Shown here piece by piece: positions 18,277 to 27,078 of a stretch of 64,000 nt of DNA. Position 1 is the first letter of the stretch; every line of letters begins with the position of its first letter. This stretch comes from Enorma phocaeensis. GTDB taxonomy: Bacteria; Actinomycetota; Coriobacteriia; Coriobacteriales; Coriobacteriaceae. The notes under the pieces were generated by a model that searched no databases, was not told the DNA's origin, and saw only the letters and a list, made by a program, of their open reading frames with translations. The stretch covers positions 105,648 to 169,647 of the forward strand of contig NZ_JACJKQ010000004.1 of NCBI RefSeq assembly GCF_016901575.1, given 5' to 3'. Both the position numbers and the translations under genes were made by a program.

Positions 18277-18735
18277 CTACTTCACTGCTTCGAGAATCTC
18301 AAAGATCTCGTCGGCGTCGAGCACCTTCGGGCATGTGGGGATGATGATCGTGGAGTCGGCGACGGCGCGCAGCATGTCATCGGTGCCCTCGCCGGAGATG
18401 CCCATCTCGGAGAGCGTGGACGGCAGGCCGATCTCGGCGATGAACGCCTCGAGCGCGTCGATACCCGCGGCGGCGAGCTCCTCGGCGCTCTTGCCCGCGG
18501 CGTCGATACCCCAGACCTCGGTGGCGAAGCGCGCGAACTTCTCGGGCGCGCCGGCCATCATGTGGCGGTACATCGTCGGATGGATCACCGCCAGGCCGAA
18601 GCCGTGGTTGCAGTCGGTATAGGCGCCGAGCTGGTGCTCGATCATGTGCGCCTGGAAGGCCGTGGCCTTGCCGATCTTCAAGATGCCGTTCTCGGCCATG
18701 GCGGACGCCCAGAAGAGCTCCCCGGGCAGCGAGCG
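18277..18735 (-). pseudogene. Iron-containing alcohol dehydrogenase, C-terminal remnant
   Basis: About 148 residues match the C-terminal half of the NADPH butanol-dehydrogenase branch of Fe-ADH enzymes: GELFWASAMAENGILKIG, then AFQAHMIEHQLGAYTDCNHG with the metal-binding histidines, to a natural C terminus. The nucleotide-binding N-terminal half, about 230 residues, is missing. Homology stops at about 18735 and unrelated sequence follows to the Tat fragment at 18846. The remaining part keeps an open frame but has lost its start and promoter. Confidence 0.75.
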
Positions 18736-18845
18736 CGCGGCGCTCAGATACGCCAGCCCGCGGCGGCCGCGCAGAAGCGATGGGCGCCGCGCCCGGAAAC
18801 ACCCGGTCGACCCTGGCTGTTCCGCGACCTCGCCGACCGCGGGCC

Positions 18846-18986
18846 TCAGGCGCAAGCAGCCGCGTCATCGCTCCCCGCGTCGCAGCCCGAAGGCAGCGCC
18901 GTCGTCCCAACAAGCGCCGCAAGGGACGCCACGCCCCTGAGCAGGGACCTTCTGCTTACCGATACCTGGGTGGCCATGTCGTTCAT
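18846..18986 (-). pseudogene. Truncated Tat-signal lipoprotein N terminus
   Basis: A 46-residue product consisting almost only of an export signal: twin-arginine motif VSRRSLLRG, hydrophobic core VASLAALVGTTAL, and a lipobox-like LPSGC. The stop follows 14 residues later. A functional mature domain is absent, and the downstream sequence is the alcohol dehydrogenase remnant. The ATG at 18986 has AGGAGCATC upstream, so the fragment may still be translated. The likely cause is a deletion that joined two genes. Confidence 0.6.
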
Positions 18987-19006
18987 GCCGATGCTCCTCT
19001 CGTATG

Positions 19007-19020
19007 ATTGCTGCAGCAAT
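19007..19020. promoter_or_regulatory. Perfect 14-bp palindrome
   Basis: ATTGCTGCAGCAAT, 20 bp upstream of the Tat-fragment start. It may be an operator left from the original gene. No other feature is visible in the 18987-19197 spacer. Confidence 0.4.
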
Positions 19021-19197
19021 TGTTGCATCGGCAGCATCAGGCAACGCCCACCCATCGGGCATTCCAGTATGCACGTAAAGCATAGTTTTCAAGCCCCGCT
19101 GTGGCCCTGCAGAGGACGAAGGCGCGTCGCCAGGCGCAGGAGGCCTGCCACGGCATGACGCCACGGCGCGGCAGGCCCCTTGGAACCAGAAAAGGCC

Positions 19198-20352
19198 CTA
19201 GCAGCCGAAGAGCTCCGCTGCCTGGGCCATCTTGTCGGCCACTTTCACACCGAAGGGACAGCGGCCCTCGCAGGCGTGGCAGGCGATGCAGGCGTCGGCG
19301 CGCACGTCGAGCGCGCGATAGTGCTCACGAAGTGAATCGGGCACCTCGTCCTGCATGACCGCGAGGTCATAGAACTTGTTGACCGTGGGGATATCGATGC
19401 CCTTGGGGCAGGGCGCGCAGTGTCCGCAATAGGTGCACTGGCCCATATAGGCATGGCGCGGAGCGCCGGCGAGCACCGTCGCGTAGTCGCGCTCCTCGGC
19501 CGATGCACCCTCGTAGGAAATCGCCTCGGCGACATGGTCGGGCGTAGAGAAGCCCACCATGATGCTCGCCACCGCCGGGCGCGTGAGCGCGTAGTGGATG
19601 CACTGCACGGGAGTGAGGGCTACGCCAAAGGGCGACTGGGCGGGGTCGAAAAGCCTGCCGCCCATGTATCCCTTCATGACGGTGATGCCCGTCCCGGTCT
19701 GCTCGGCGAGCGCGTAGAGCTCGGCGCGCTCCGGCGTGATGCCGTCAAGCGCCGACTGCTCGCCCTTCTCGCCAAAGTAGTCGTCGAGGTCCTCGCTCGC
19801 CGGCATCATGTCGAAGGCAGGGTTCACGCTGAAGAGGATCATCTCGATCTCGGGATGCCTGCAAGCGAGCTTGGCGACCTCGGGATTGTGGGTCGAGAGG
19901 CCCACGTGGCGAACGGTGCCGCAGGCGCGCAGCTCGCGCAGGTACCCCATAAAGGGGCTGTCCGCCACGATCTGCTCGAACTCTTCGACCTTGTCCACGT
20001 AGTGGATCATTCCAAGGTCCATATAGTCGGTATGGAAACGCCGCAGCAGGTCCTCAAAGGCCGGCTTGACGGCGTCGAGGTCGCGCGTGCGCACGTACTG
20101 GCCGTCCTGCCAGGTGGAGCCAAGATGCCCCTGGATGATCCATTGCCCGCGGCTGTCCAGCTCGCGCAGCGCATCACCCAGGTTGGAGCGGCGCGTGGGG
20201 TCGGGCATCCAGCAGTCGAGGATGTTCACCCCGGCTTCCTGGCACGCGCGCACGACGGCCAAAGCCTGTTCGGCCGTACCGTCCATCCATTCGCCGCCGA
20301 AACCGATCTCGCTCACGTCGAGACCGGTCGTACCGAGCTTGCGATACCGCAT
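19198..20352 (-). CDS. Aldo/keto reductase with C-terminal 4Fe-4S ferredoxin domain
   Basis: A 384-residue oxidoreductase. Residues 1-280 form an AKR barrel: IGFGGEWMDG at the start, ILDCWMPDP in place of the usual DTA-Y loop, IHYVDKVEEF with the catalytic His region, and GTVRHVGLSTHNP. The C-terminal part has two cysteine clusters, CTYCGHCAPCPKG and CIACHACEGRCPFG, consistent with two 4Fe-4S clusters. Such proteins are common in anaerobes and probably transfer electrons between a ferredoxin-like donor and a carbonyl. Start 20352 follows GGGAGGG. The usual catalytic Tyr is not evident in the DTA loop, so mechanism may differ. Confidence 0.85.
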   Translation of the reverse strand: MRYRKLGTTGLDVSEIGFGGEWMDGTAEQALAVVRACQEAGVNILDCWMPDPTRRSNLGDALRELDSRGQWIIQGHLGSTWQDGQYVRTRDLDAVKPAFEDLLRRFHTDYMDLGMIHYVDKVEEFEQIVADSPFMGYLRELRACGTVRHVGLSTHNPEVAKLACRHPEIEMILFSVNPAFDMMPASEDLDDYFGEKGEQSALDGITPERAELYALAEQTGTGITVMKGYMGGRLFDPAQSPFGVALTPVQCIHYALTRPAVASIMVGFSTPDHVAEAISYEGASAEERDYATVLAGAPRHAYMGQCTYCGHCAPCPKGIDIPTVNKFYDLAVMQDEVPDSLREHYRALDVRADACIACHACEGRCPFGVKVADKMAQAAELFGC

Positions 20353-20553
20353 GATTCCCTCCCGAATCCGATGGATCGACATCGGGCGCAAGCACACGCG
20401 CCGATGCCGCACGCACTCCCTTCACCATTTCCCTTGGCATAAGTTTGAACCATGCGGCCATTTTGCAACAGAAGATGAAATGGAGAAAGGTCCTCTTCCG
20501 TCCTATCCAACGCAGAAAGACCCAAGAAAGCAGAGCCGACGCAAAGCGGCGAG

Positions 20554-21780
20554 CTACCCGAGCTGCCCGCCAAACCAGTCTTCGATGAGATGGCGTGCGA
20601 TCGACGCCCTCCCCGGAAGCTCGAGCCCGCCGGACTCGACCGCCTGCCTCAACTCATCGCGCGTGAACCAGCGTGCCGAGGCGACCTCGGAATGGTCGGG
20701 CGTTATCGTCGTGGTGCGAGCATGAGCGCGAAATCCGAGCATGATGCTGGCTGGAAACGGCCACGGCTGCGAGCCCAGATACCAGACCCGGTCGAGCTCG
20801 ACGCCTACCTCCTCGGCAGCCTCGCGGCGCACGGCGTGCTCGAGGCTCTCCCCCGCCTCGACGAAACCCGCCGAAACCGAGAAGAAGCGCCTGCGCCAGG
20901 CAGCGTTGTTTTGCAGCAAGATGCGGTCCGCATCATCCACGATGGCGGTGATGATCGCCGGCTCGATGCGCGGAAAGAGCAAACGGTCGGCGTCGTCGGG
21001 GCTCGAGCAGGTCTGCGCCCATCCTGACAGCGCCGGCACGACGGGCGAGCCACACGCCGGGCAATATCGCTGCTGGTCATGCCACATGGCAACGGCGGCG
21101 GCGCTCGTCGCAAGCCCGGCATCGCGAGCAGAGGCGCACGGCGCAAACGCCCGCAGCTCGATCCAGCCATAGGATGCACGGAGGCAGGTGGCGAGGCAGG
21201 CAACGGGCGATGCCGCCCCGTCGGCCGAGGCCGAAGACTGCCTCCTGGACATCTCGCCCGATACGAGAGCCTGTCCCCCACGCCGCCTTGCGTCGGATGC
21301 GCCCGCGCAAAGCGAGCCTGTCGCCCCCGCGTCGCCGGCCGCCCGCGCCGCGCGGGCGACGTCGAGCGCGAGGTAAGAAACCGTGGAGGCGCCTGCGCCG
21401 CCCCCGTCTTCGGACCGCTCCATCCCAAGGTAGATGACATAGGGGGCAAGACGTGCGACGTCGCCGTCTACCCGCAGGTCGGCAGGCGAGAGCATCGCGA
21501 GCTCGAGCAGCCCGCTCGGAGCCGTCGCGTCTGGCCGGGGTGCCGCGGGGTCGTCGGTGCAGTCGAGCGCCTCGGGCGCATCGGCAACCTCCCGCCTGGG
21601 CACGGCCACCTTGCCCAAATCGACGAGCATGACTCTTGTCCTCGCGTCGCCCAGCAGGCGCTCGAGCAATCCCTGCTCGCCACGCCGCTCAACATCGAGA
21701 TCGACCGTCGCCTGCGCCAAAAGCAGGCGGTCCATAAAGCCTGCCTGGTCTGCGGCTGCGCCCAAAGCGCTTTCAGCCAT
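20554..21780 (-). CDS. nudC: NADH pyrophosphatase (NudC-like Nudix hydrolase)
   Basis: A 408-residue Nudix enzyme. A long variable N-terminal domain (with low-complexity Ala/Gly stretches) precedes a reduced zinc-ribbon QQRYCPACGSPVV, in which the second cysteine pair is incomplete (only one Cys in WAQTCSSP), then the canonical Nudix box GFVEAGESLEHAVRREAAEE at about 305-327 and the NudC-specific SQPWPFP. The family hydrolyses NADH or removes NAD caps from RNA. ATG 21780 follows GGGAGA. The N-terminal domain is longer than in E. coli NudC (257 residues). Confidence 0.85.
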   Translation of the reverse strand: MAESALGAAADQAGFMDRLLLAQATVDLDVERRGEQGLLERLLGDARTRVMLVDLGKVAVPRREVADAPEALDCTDDPAAPRPDATAPSGLLELAMLSPADLRVDGDVARLAPYVIYLGMERSEDGGGAGASTVSYLALDVARAARAAGDAGATGSLCAGASDARRRGGQALVSGEMSRRQSSASADGAASPVACLATCLRASYGWIELRAFAPCASARDAGLATSAAAVAMWHDQQRYCPACGSPVVPALSGWAQTCSSPDDADRLLFPRIEPAIITAIVDDADRILLQNNAAWRRRFFSVSAGFVEAGESLEHAVRREAAEEVGVELDRVWYLGSQPWPFPASIMLGFRAHARTTTITPDHSEVASARWFTRDELRQAVESGGLELPGRASIARHLIEDWFGGQLG

Positions 21781-21957
21781 ATTGACTTCTCCCATCATCT
21801 TGTTGCTGTACAACCTGAGATTATAGGGGCGCACGTTTTGCCCTCTTCCGAAGAACGTGCCCGGCCGGAACGCCGCGGGCCCCGCTCGCCGCACCGAGGC
21901 TTGCCGCCAGGACCCCCATTCGCCACGCCGGGGCATGCCTCTTTGAGCTTCGTTTCC

Positions 21958-22599
21958 GACCGGCACCTTGAAGGCGAGGCGCTCGCACAGATCCAGCGCG
22001 AGATCGACGTCTGCAACGAGCAGTTCGGGCTATCCATGCAGCTCTGCCTTGACAACCCCCAGGCCTTCGACGGAACGCTTGCGCATTACGGCTCGTTTCG
22101 AGACGTCCGCAACCACATCGCCCTTGTGGGACCCAAGCGCCCGGCCCTGGATGAGGACTGCGGGACGGCCGGCGGACGCGTCGTGCTGCTCGCCCAGCCT
22201 TTAGGGCTCAACACATGTTGGGTGGCCCTGACGTTCCGAAGGAGGGCGAGCGCGGCGCGCATAGCGCCGGGCGAGCGGTTCGTGTGCTGCATAGCGATTG
22301 GATACGGCGAGAACGACGGAGCGTCGCACAGCGTCAAGCCGATTGAGAAGCTTGCACGCACCGGCTCCAATGCACTCGACACGATGCCGGCCTGGTTCGT
22401 CTCCGGACTCAAGGCGGCGCAGCTTGCCCCCACCGCGCTCAACCAGCAACGCTTCTGCTTTGAGCTCGACGAGGACAGGCGCGCCGCGCACGCCCGCACC
22501 CTGCCCACGCCCTCCTGCGGCCACATAGACCTTGGCATAGCCCGGCTGCATTTCGAGCTTGGGGCAAACACCGTGTCGGACGACTGGATGTTTTCATAG
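21958..22599 (+). pseudogene. Nitroreductase-family gene lacking its N terminus
   Basis: From 21958 a frame of about 213 codons matches the TM1586-like nitroreductases: DRHLEGEALAQIQREI, FRDVRNHIALVG, LGLNTCWVALTFRR and CCIAIGYGEN, then AWFVSGLKAAQLAPTALNQQ. The first 20 or so residues, with the conserved R-R/H-S-V-R FMN-binding motif, are missing; upstream the frame contains only unrelated sequence and no ATG or ribosome site. The lost end abuts the nudC promoter region. It is either a pseudogene or starts at a very poor codon. Confidence 0.6.
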
Positions 22600-23047
22600 C
22601 CGCTGGCAGCCGCCCGAACAGCAGCTCGGTGGGCCCCAGAACTGCACACCCAGCTTGCGGCCCATGCTGCGAGGCAATCTCCTCGAGTCGGTAGGCGCGG
22701 CCGCCATGCGCATGCCGCCACAACAATGGATAGAACTATATCTTTCATGCATAAGATATCGACGGCTTCGTCGCCACGCAAGGCCGGCCTTCACTTGATG
22801 TTGGGTATTGGCTCAGGGCCCAGGCAGCCTACGATGCCGAGGTCGCGCGTCCACGCCTCGAAACCGAGTTGCAGGCCATCACGCCGTGGAACGGCGGCGG
22901 CATGCACCAATAGGAAGGGCGCACCAGAGACGCCGTTGCGCATAGGCCACTTCTCGACCAATTGGTTACAGCTCGGAAACATCTGAATAATCGCAGCGCC
23001 CTGCGGGGAAAGTGGCGATGAATGCCATAGTGTGGAAAGGTCTTTGC
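22600..23047. other. Spacer with no confident gene; one inverted repeat
   Basis: No coding region here is convincing on either strand. A perfect 7-base inverted pair ATATCTT (22738-22744) and AAGATAT (22753-22759) flanks TCATGCAT, about 290 bp before the LysR start. Two short minus-strand frames end in cysteine-rich or Pro/Ile-rich tails that could be fragments of lost genes, but I cannot identify them. Confidence 0.5.
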
Positions 23048-23890
23048 GTGGAATTTGAACAGCTTCGCCAGCTTGACGCCATCGCCCGCACGGGCACCTT
23101 CTCTGCTGCCGCGGAGGCGCTGCACACCTCTCAGCCATCGGTCAGCCGCTCGATGCGCTCGCTTGAGCGCGAGCTGGGCTGCGAGCTCTTCACGCGGTCT
23201 CGCAACCACGTAGAGCTCAATGAGGCGGGAGAGCTCGCCCTCGGGCACGCTCGCGCCATCTTGGCAGAAGAGCGCCGCATGCGCGACGCCTTTGACGACC
23301 TGACCCGCACCAACCGCACGCTCGTCGTCTCATCGATCGCGCCGGCACCGGTCTGGCAGCTCACCGCCCACGTGACCGAACGCTTTCCCGGAACGATCCT
23401 CACCACTGAAACCATCGAGGACGAGCGCGAGGTCGAACGCCGCCTGTTCGACCGCTCGGCAGACCTTGTCATCACCCGCAGGCCAATCGGGCTTCCCAAT
23501 GTGATCTGCGCGCCGCTCATGGTCGAGAACCTCTTTATCTACGCGCCTGAGAACGACCCCATCGCCCAGCGGTCGAGCATCAAGATGTCCGAACTCGACG
23601 GGCGGACCTTCCTCATGAATGCCGACGTCGGCTTCTGGGGAGACATGACGCGCGCCGCGGTCCCCAACGCCCGCATCATCGTGCAGAAGGACTCAAACGT
23701 GCTGGCCCAGCTGCTGAAGACCTCTGATGTACTCGGATTTGTCACCGATGTCTCTGAATTCAGCCATCCAGACCAAAAACGCGTGCGCATCCCCATCCAA
23801 GACGCCGACGCGCACGCGACCTTCTATGTGGTCGCGATGGTCGACGCGCCCAAGGCCGTCACCGATATCGTGGACATGTACCGCAGATAA
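23048..23890 (+). CDS. LysR-family transcriptional regulator
   Basis: A 280-residue regulator. The N-terminal helix-turn-helix is typical: FEQLRQLDAIARTGTFSAAA and then EALHTSQPSVSRSMRSLERE and LGCELFTRS. The rest is the periplasmic-binding-protein-like effector domain. The GTG at 23048 was chosen because LysR proteins begin a few residues before this helix and GGAAAGG precedes it; ATG 23018 is the alternative. It is followed by a terminator and then two aldo/keto reductase genes whose upstream regions share a TATGC-N7-GCATA palindrome with the LysR T-N11-A pattern. Confidence 0.9.
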   Translation: MEFEQLRQLDAIARTGTFSAAAEALHTSQPSVSRSMRSLERELGCELFTRSRNHVELNEAGELALGHARAILAEERRMRDAFDDLTRTNRTLVVSSIAPAPVWQLTAHVTERFPGTILTTETIEDEREVERRLFDRSADLVITRRPIGLPNVICAPLMVENLFIYAPENDPIAQRSSIKMSELDGRTFLMNADVGFWGDMTRAAVPNARIIVQKDSNVLAQLLKTSDVLGFVTDVSEFSHPDQKRVRIPIQDADAHATFYVVAMVDAPKAVTDIVDMYRR

Positions 23891-23895
23891 CGCCA

Positions 23896-23929
23896 ACGGG
23901 CGACCCCATCTTCTGGAGTCGCCCGTCTT
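23896..23929 (+). terminator. Terminator of the LysR gene
   Basis: Perfect 9-bp stem ACGGGCGAC (23896-23904) with GTCGCCCGT (23918-23926), followed by CTTTGTTT, five bases after the LysR stop. Confidence 0.75.
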
Positions 23930-24041
23930 TGTTTGGACAAACTGTTCGGCGTGTACGCCGGCGCGCGCTTGCGCCCAGGCGGGGCAGAGCAGCTCAGGCC
24001 CTGATGCCGTGAAGCCGCGGCCGTGTCGCAGAGCGCCGTCC

Positions 24042-24905
24042 TTACGCCTGCGCCTCGATCTGGCCCTTCACCAGGTTGAGCAGGCCTCCGATGAGCTGCA
24101 CGTCTGCATGGTCGTAGCAGATGGAGCGATTGCAGTCGAGTTCGGCGATCTTTGCCTTCTCGTCCTCGGTGAGGTCGAAGTCGAAGACGTCGAAGTTTTC
24201 GTCCATGCGCTCCTTATGGGTGGACTTGGGGATCACGATGACGCCGAGGTCGAGAAGATAGCGCAGGGCGACCTGGCCCACCGACTTGCCGTGCGCCTGG
24301 CCGATCTCGGAAAGCAGCGGGTTCTGGAAGAAGTTGTTCGCACCCTCGGCAAACGGGCCCCAGGCCATGTGTGCGACGCCGAGGTTCTCCATGCTCTCGT
24401 GCGCATAATGCTGCTGCCAGAACACGTGCGTCTCGACCTGGTTCACCATGGGCGCCACCTCGGCGAAGGTGCAGATGTCAAGCAGGCGCGTGGGGTCGAA
24501 GTTGGAGACGCCGATGGCGCGGACGAGGCCGTCCTTGTAGGCGCGCTCCATGTCGCGCCAGGCGGCATGATAGTCGTTGTATGCCTGGTGCAGCAGCATG
24601 AGGTCGATCTGGTCGACGCCCAGAAGCTCGAGCGAGCGCTTGATGGACTCGTAGGTCTTGCCCTCGCCGTAGTTGGAGACCCAAACCTTGCTCACGATGA
24701 AAAGATCCTCGCGCGCGACGCCCGAGGCCTTGATGCCCGCCCCGACGCCGCGCTCGTTGCCGTAGGCCTGCGCGGTATCGATCATGCGATAGCCGCTTGC
24801 GATGGCATCCTCGACGCAACGCTCTGTGGTGGCGTCATCGATCTGAAACACGCCGTAGCCAAGCATCGGCATCTGCACACCGTTGGAAAGGGTCTTGTAC
24901 TCCAT
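24042..24905 (-). CDS. Aldo/keto reductase (2,5-diketogluconate reductase type)
   Basis: A 287-residue NADPH-dependent carbonyl reductase of the AKR5 type. The catalytic tetrad is seen as Asp and Tyr in MIDTAQAYGNERGVG (about 45-55), Lys in FIVSKVWVSN and His in LMLLHQAYNDYH. The C-terminal cofactor loop is IVIPKSTHKERMDEN. The ATG at 24905 follows AAGGAGG. It is about 30 percent or more similar by eye to the next gene upstream, so the two may be old duplicates. A LysR-like palindrome lies 100 bp upstream. Natural substrate is unknown. Confidence 0.92.
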   Translation of the reverse strand: MEYKTLSNGVQMPMLGYGVFQIDDATTERCVEDAIASGYRMIDTAQAYGNERGVGAGIKASGVAREDLFIVSKVWVSNYGEGKTYESIKRSLELLGVDQIDLMLLHQAYNDYHAAWRDMERAYKDGLVRAIGVSNFDPTRLLDICTFAEVAPMVNQVETHVFWQQHYAHESMENLGVAHMAWGPFAEGANNFFQNPLLSEIGQAHGKSVGQVALRYLLDLGVIVIPKSTHKERMDENFDVFDFDLTEDEKAKIAELDCNRSICYDHADVQLIGGLLNLVKGQIEAQA

Positions 24906-25006
24906 GGCTTCCTCCTTCGCGCCCGGCTTGCGCCGGCCGGTTGTCGAACTAAGGCCATGATGCTGCCAGGGCACGCCGCGGTACATAGACCAATCGCCTA
25001 TCCTAG

Positions 25007-25023
25007 TATGCTACAGATGCATA
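25007..25023 (-). promoter_or_regulatory. Operator-like palindrome TATGC-N7-GCATA
   Basis: TATGCTACAGATGCATA, flanked by one more matching base pair on each side, 102 bp upstream of the aldo/keto reductase ATG. A near-identical 17-mer (two or three differences, all in the spacer) is upstream of the next aldo/keto reductase at 26120-26136. The T-N11-A form fits LysR regulators. Confidence 0.55.
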
Positions 25024-25141
25024 CTGAAGCGTGCATAGTAGAACATATGGATGGATGCGCCCAGACGTCCGTCAAAGCCGGTGGGACGAGCCCGCCACAT
25101 GCGGCCGGTCAGTCCACGTGGCCGACCGCACCCTTGCCCTG

Positions 25142-25990
25142 CTACTCCTGGGCGTCAAAATCCGGCTTCATGTTGAGATAGCCGGCGAGCGCCTCCTCGG
25201 TGGCGGTATAGTAGGTCTTGGTGCCATCGAGCTTCGCAATCTCTGCCATCTCGTCCTCGGTAAGCTCAAAATCGAAGATCGCGACGTTGTCTGCGATATG
25301 CGCCGGATTCTTGGAACCCGGAATGATGGACGTACCCATCTGCACGTGCCAGCGAAGAATGACCTGGGCCGGGGCCTTGCCGTACTTTTCGCCAAGCTTC
25401 ACGAAGACCGACTCTTCCTGCATGGCCTTGTCGCCGTGGCCAAGCGGATACCAGGCCTCGATCACGGTGCCGTACGGCGCGAGGTAGGCGCGAAGGTCCT
25501 TCTGGGCATGATAGGGGTGGCATTCCACCGTCACGAGCTGCGGCTTGACCTCGGCATGCTCGATGACCTCGGCGATCTTCTCCTGCGGGAAATTCGAGAG
25601 GCCGAGCGCGCGGACCTTGCCCTCGCGGTAGGCCTTCTCCATGATCTTCCAGGCGGCGAGGTAGTTGCCCACCGGTTGGTGAAGGATGAGCATGTCCACG
25701 TAGTCGAGGCCCAAGCGGTTGAGGGTGCCCTCGATTGCAGCGTCACCCGCCTCATAGACGCTCGGCCACAGCTTGGTGGACACGAACAGCCTGGCTCGAT
25801 CCACGCCGCTCTTCGCGATGGCACGGCCGACGGCCTTCTCGTTCATGTAGGCGTTCGCCGTGTCGATGTGCTCGTAGCCCGCCTCAAGCGCCGCAAGTGA
25901 GGCCGCCTCGGCCTCGGCGGGGCTCATAAGGAAGGTGCCCAAACCCTCCACGGGCATCTTGACGCCGTTGTTTAGCTCCACATACTCCAT
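25142..25990 (-). CDS. Aldo/keto reductase, second copy
   Basis: A 282-residue AKR of the same class: HIDTANAYMNEKAVG holds Asp and Tyr, FVSTKLWPSVY the Lys, and DMLILHQPVGNY the His; the cofactor loop is SIIPGSKNPAHIADN. The ATG at 25990 follows ACAGGAGGAC. It sits directly upstream of the first copy on the same strand but with its own promoter region, since a palindrome is present in each spacer. Function is probably reduction of small carbonyls with NADPH. Confidence 0.92.
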   Translation of the reverse strand: MEYVELNNGVKMPVEGLGTFLMSPAEAEAASLAALEAGYEHIDTANAYMNEKAVGRAIAKSGVDRARLFVSTKLWPSVYEAGDAAIEGTLNRLGLDYVDMLILHQPVGNYLAAWKIMEKAYREGKVRALGLSNFPQEKIAEVIEHAEVKPQLVTVECHPYHAQKDLRAYLAPYGTVIEAWYPLGHGDKAMQEESVFVKLGEKYGKAPAQVILRWHVQMGTSIIPGSKNPAHIADNVAIFDFELTEDEMAEIAKLDGTKTYYTATEEALAGYLNMKPDFDAQE

Positions 25991-26114
25991 GATGTCCTCC
26001 TGTCGTGCCAAAGAGCGTCGTCCCTTGCCGAGGCGCGTCGCCCGCTTGGCCACCTTGTCTTCCAGCTGTATTGTGCCCCGTGCAACCGGAGCCCGCGGCC
26101 ACCGAAGGCGGCAT

Positions 26115-26141
26115 GTCGCTATGCACTAGATGCATAGCGAC
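26115..26141 (-). promoter_or_regulatory. 27-bp palindrome with 11-base perfect arms
   Basis: GTCGCTATGCA (26115-26125), spacer CTAGA, TGCATAGCGAC (26131-26141). It contains the TATGC-N7-GCATA core found upstream of the other aldo/keto reductase and is 125 bp before the ATG at 25990. Confidence 0.6.
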
Positions 26142-26185
26142 GCACCTCAGGGCAGCCCGAAACCGCCCGGAGCGCGGGCGATGCC

Positions 26186-27042
26186 CTACGCGGCCGCGTG
26201 GCCGCCGAACACGGCGAGGTCCATGCCGTCGAGGGCGGTGTCGATGCTCTCGACCTCGTCCGCAGCCAGCTCGATATCGGCCGCACCCAGATTCTCACGC
26301 AGGCGCTCAGGCTTGCGGCTGCCCGGAATGGACACGATCCACGGCTTCTTGCAGAGCATCCAGGCAAGCGAGACCTGTGCCATCGTAGCGCCCCTCTCGT
26401 CGGCAATCTCACCGATAAGGTCGAGCACCGCGCGGTCCTTCTCGTAACCCTCTTCGGTGTACTGAGGCATGCCGTCGCGGAAGTCCTGCGCGCCTTCAAA
26501 GGTTGTCGAAGGATTATATTTGCCCGATAGGAAGCCGTTCGACATCGGGCTGAACGCCACGAGCGCCACGTCCAGCTCTTCAAGGACCGGGAAAACAGCT
26601 CATGCCAGCGAGCGAGCATGGAATAGCGATTCTGCACCGCGGCGACGGGGCACACCGCGTCGGCACGACGAAGGTAATCCTCGGTCGCCTCCGAGATGCC
26701 CCAGGCGCGGATCTTGCCCTCGCGCATGAGGTCCGCCATGACACCGGCGACCTCTTCTGGCCCAACCTTGGGATCGATGCGATGCTGATAATAGAGGTCG
26801 ATGCAATCAACGCCCAGACGATGCAGGCTGCCATCTATCGAGGAGCGGATGATCTCGGGGCGCGAATCCAGGCGCAGCGTCTTGTCGGGATTATGGCGCA
26901 CGCCGAACTTCGTGGCGATGACCACCTGGTCGCGCACCGAGCGCAGGGGCTCCCCCACCGCGTCCTCGTTGTAGAGCTCGCCGCCCTGAGCGTCTTCACC
27001 CACGTAGCACTCGGCCGTGTCGAAGAAGGTGTAACCCATCAT
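26186..27042 (-). pseudogene. Aldo/keto reductase, frameshifted and 5'-truncated
   Basis: Reading from about 27042, the minus strand encodes MGYTFFDTAECYVGED, QVVIATKFGVRH, LYYQHRIDPKVGPEEV and IRAWGISEATEDYL, the AKR13-like (general AKR) order, up to RWHELF. The homology then continues in another frame from about 26590 as FPVLEELDVALVAFSPMSNGF to GGHAAA and the stop at 26186. One extra base in the A run at 26592-26595 explains the shift. The first 40 residues or so are missing and the 5' end abuts a truncated transporter gene on the other strand. The gene is inactive. Confidence 0.85.
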
Positions 27043-27078
27043 GACTGGATCGACCGCATCTTCGACGCAAATCCATCC

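Noticed and set aside
22594..23010. Short minus-strand frames ending GGCQRL and PIPNIK
   Set aside because: Both look slightly protein-like but have no ribosome site, no family motif and no conserved neighbour.
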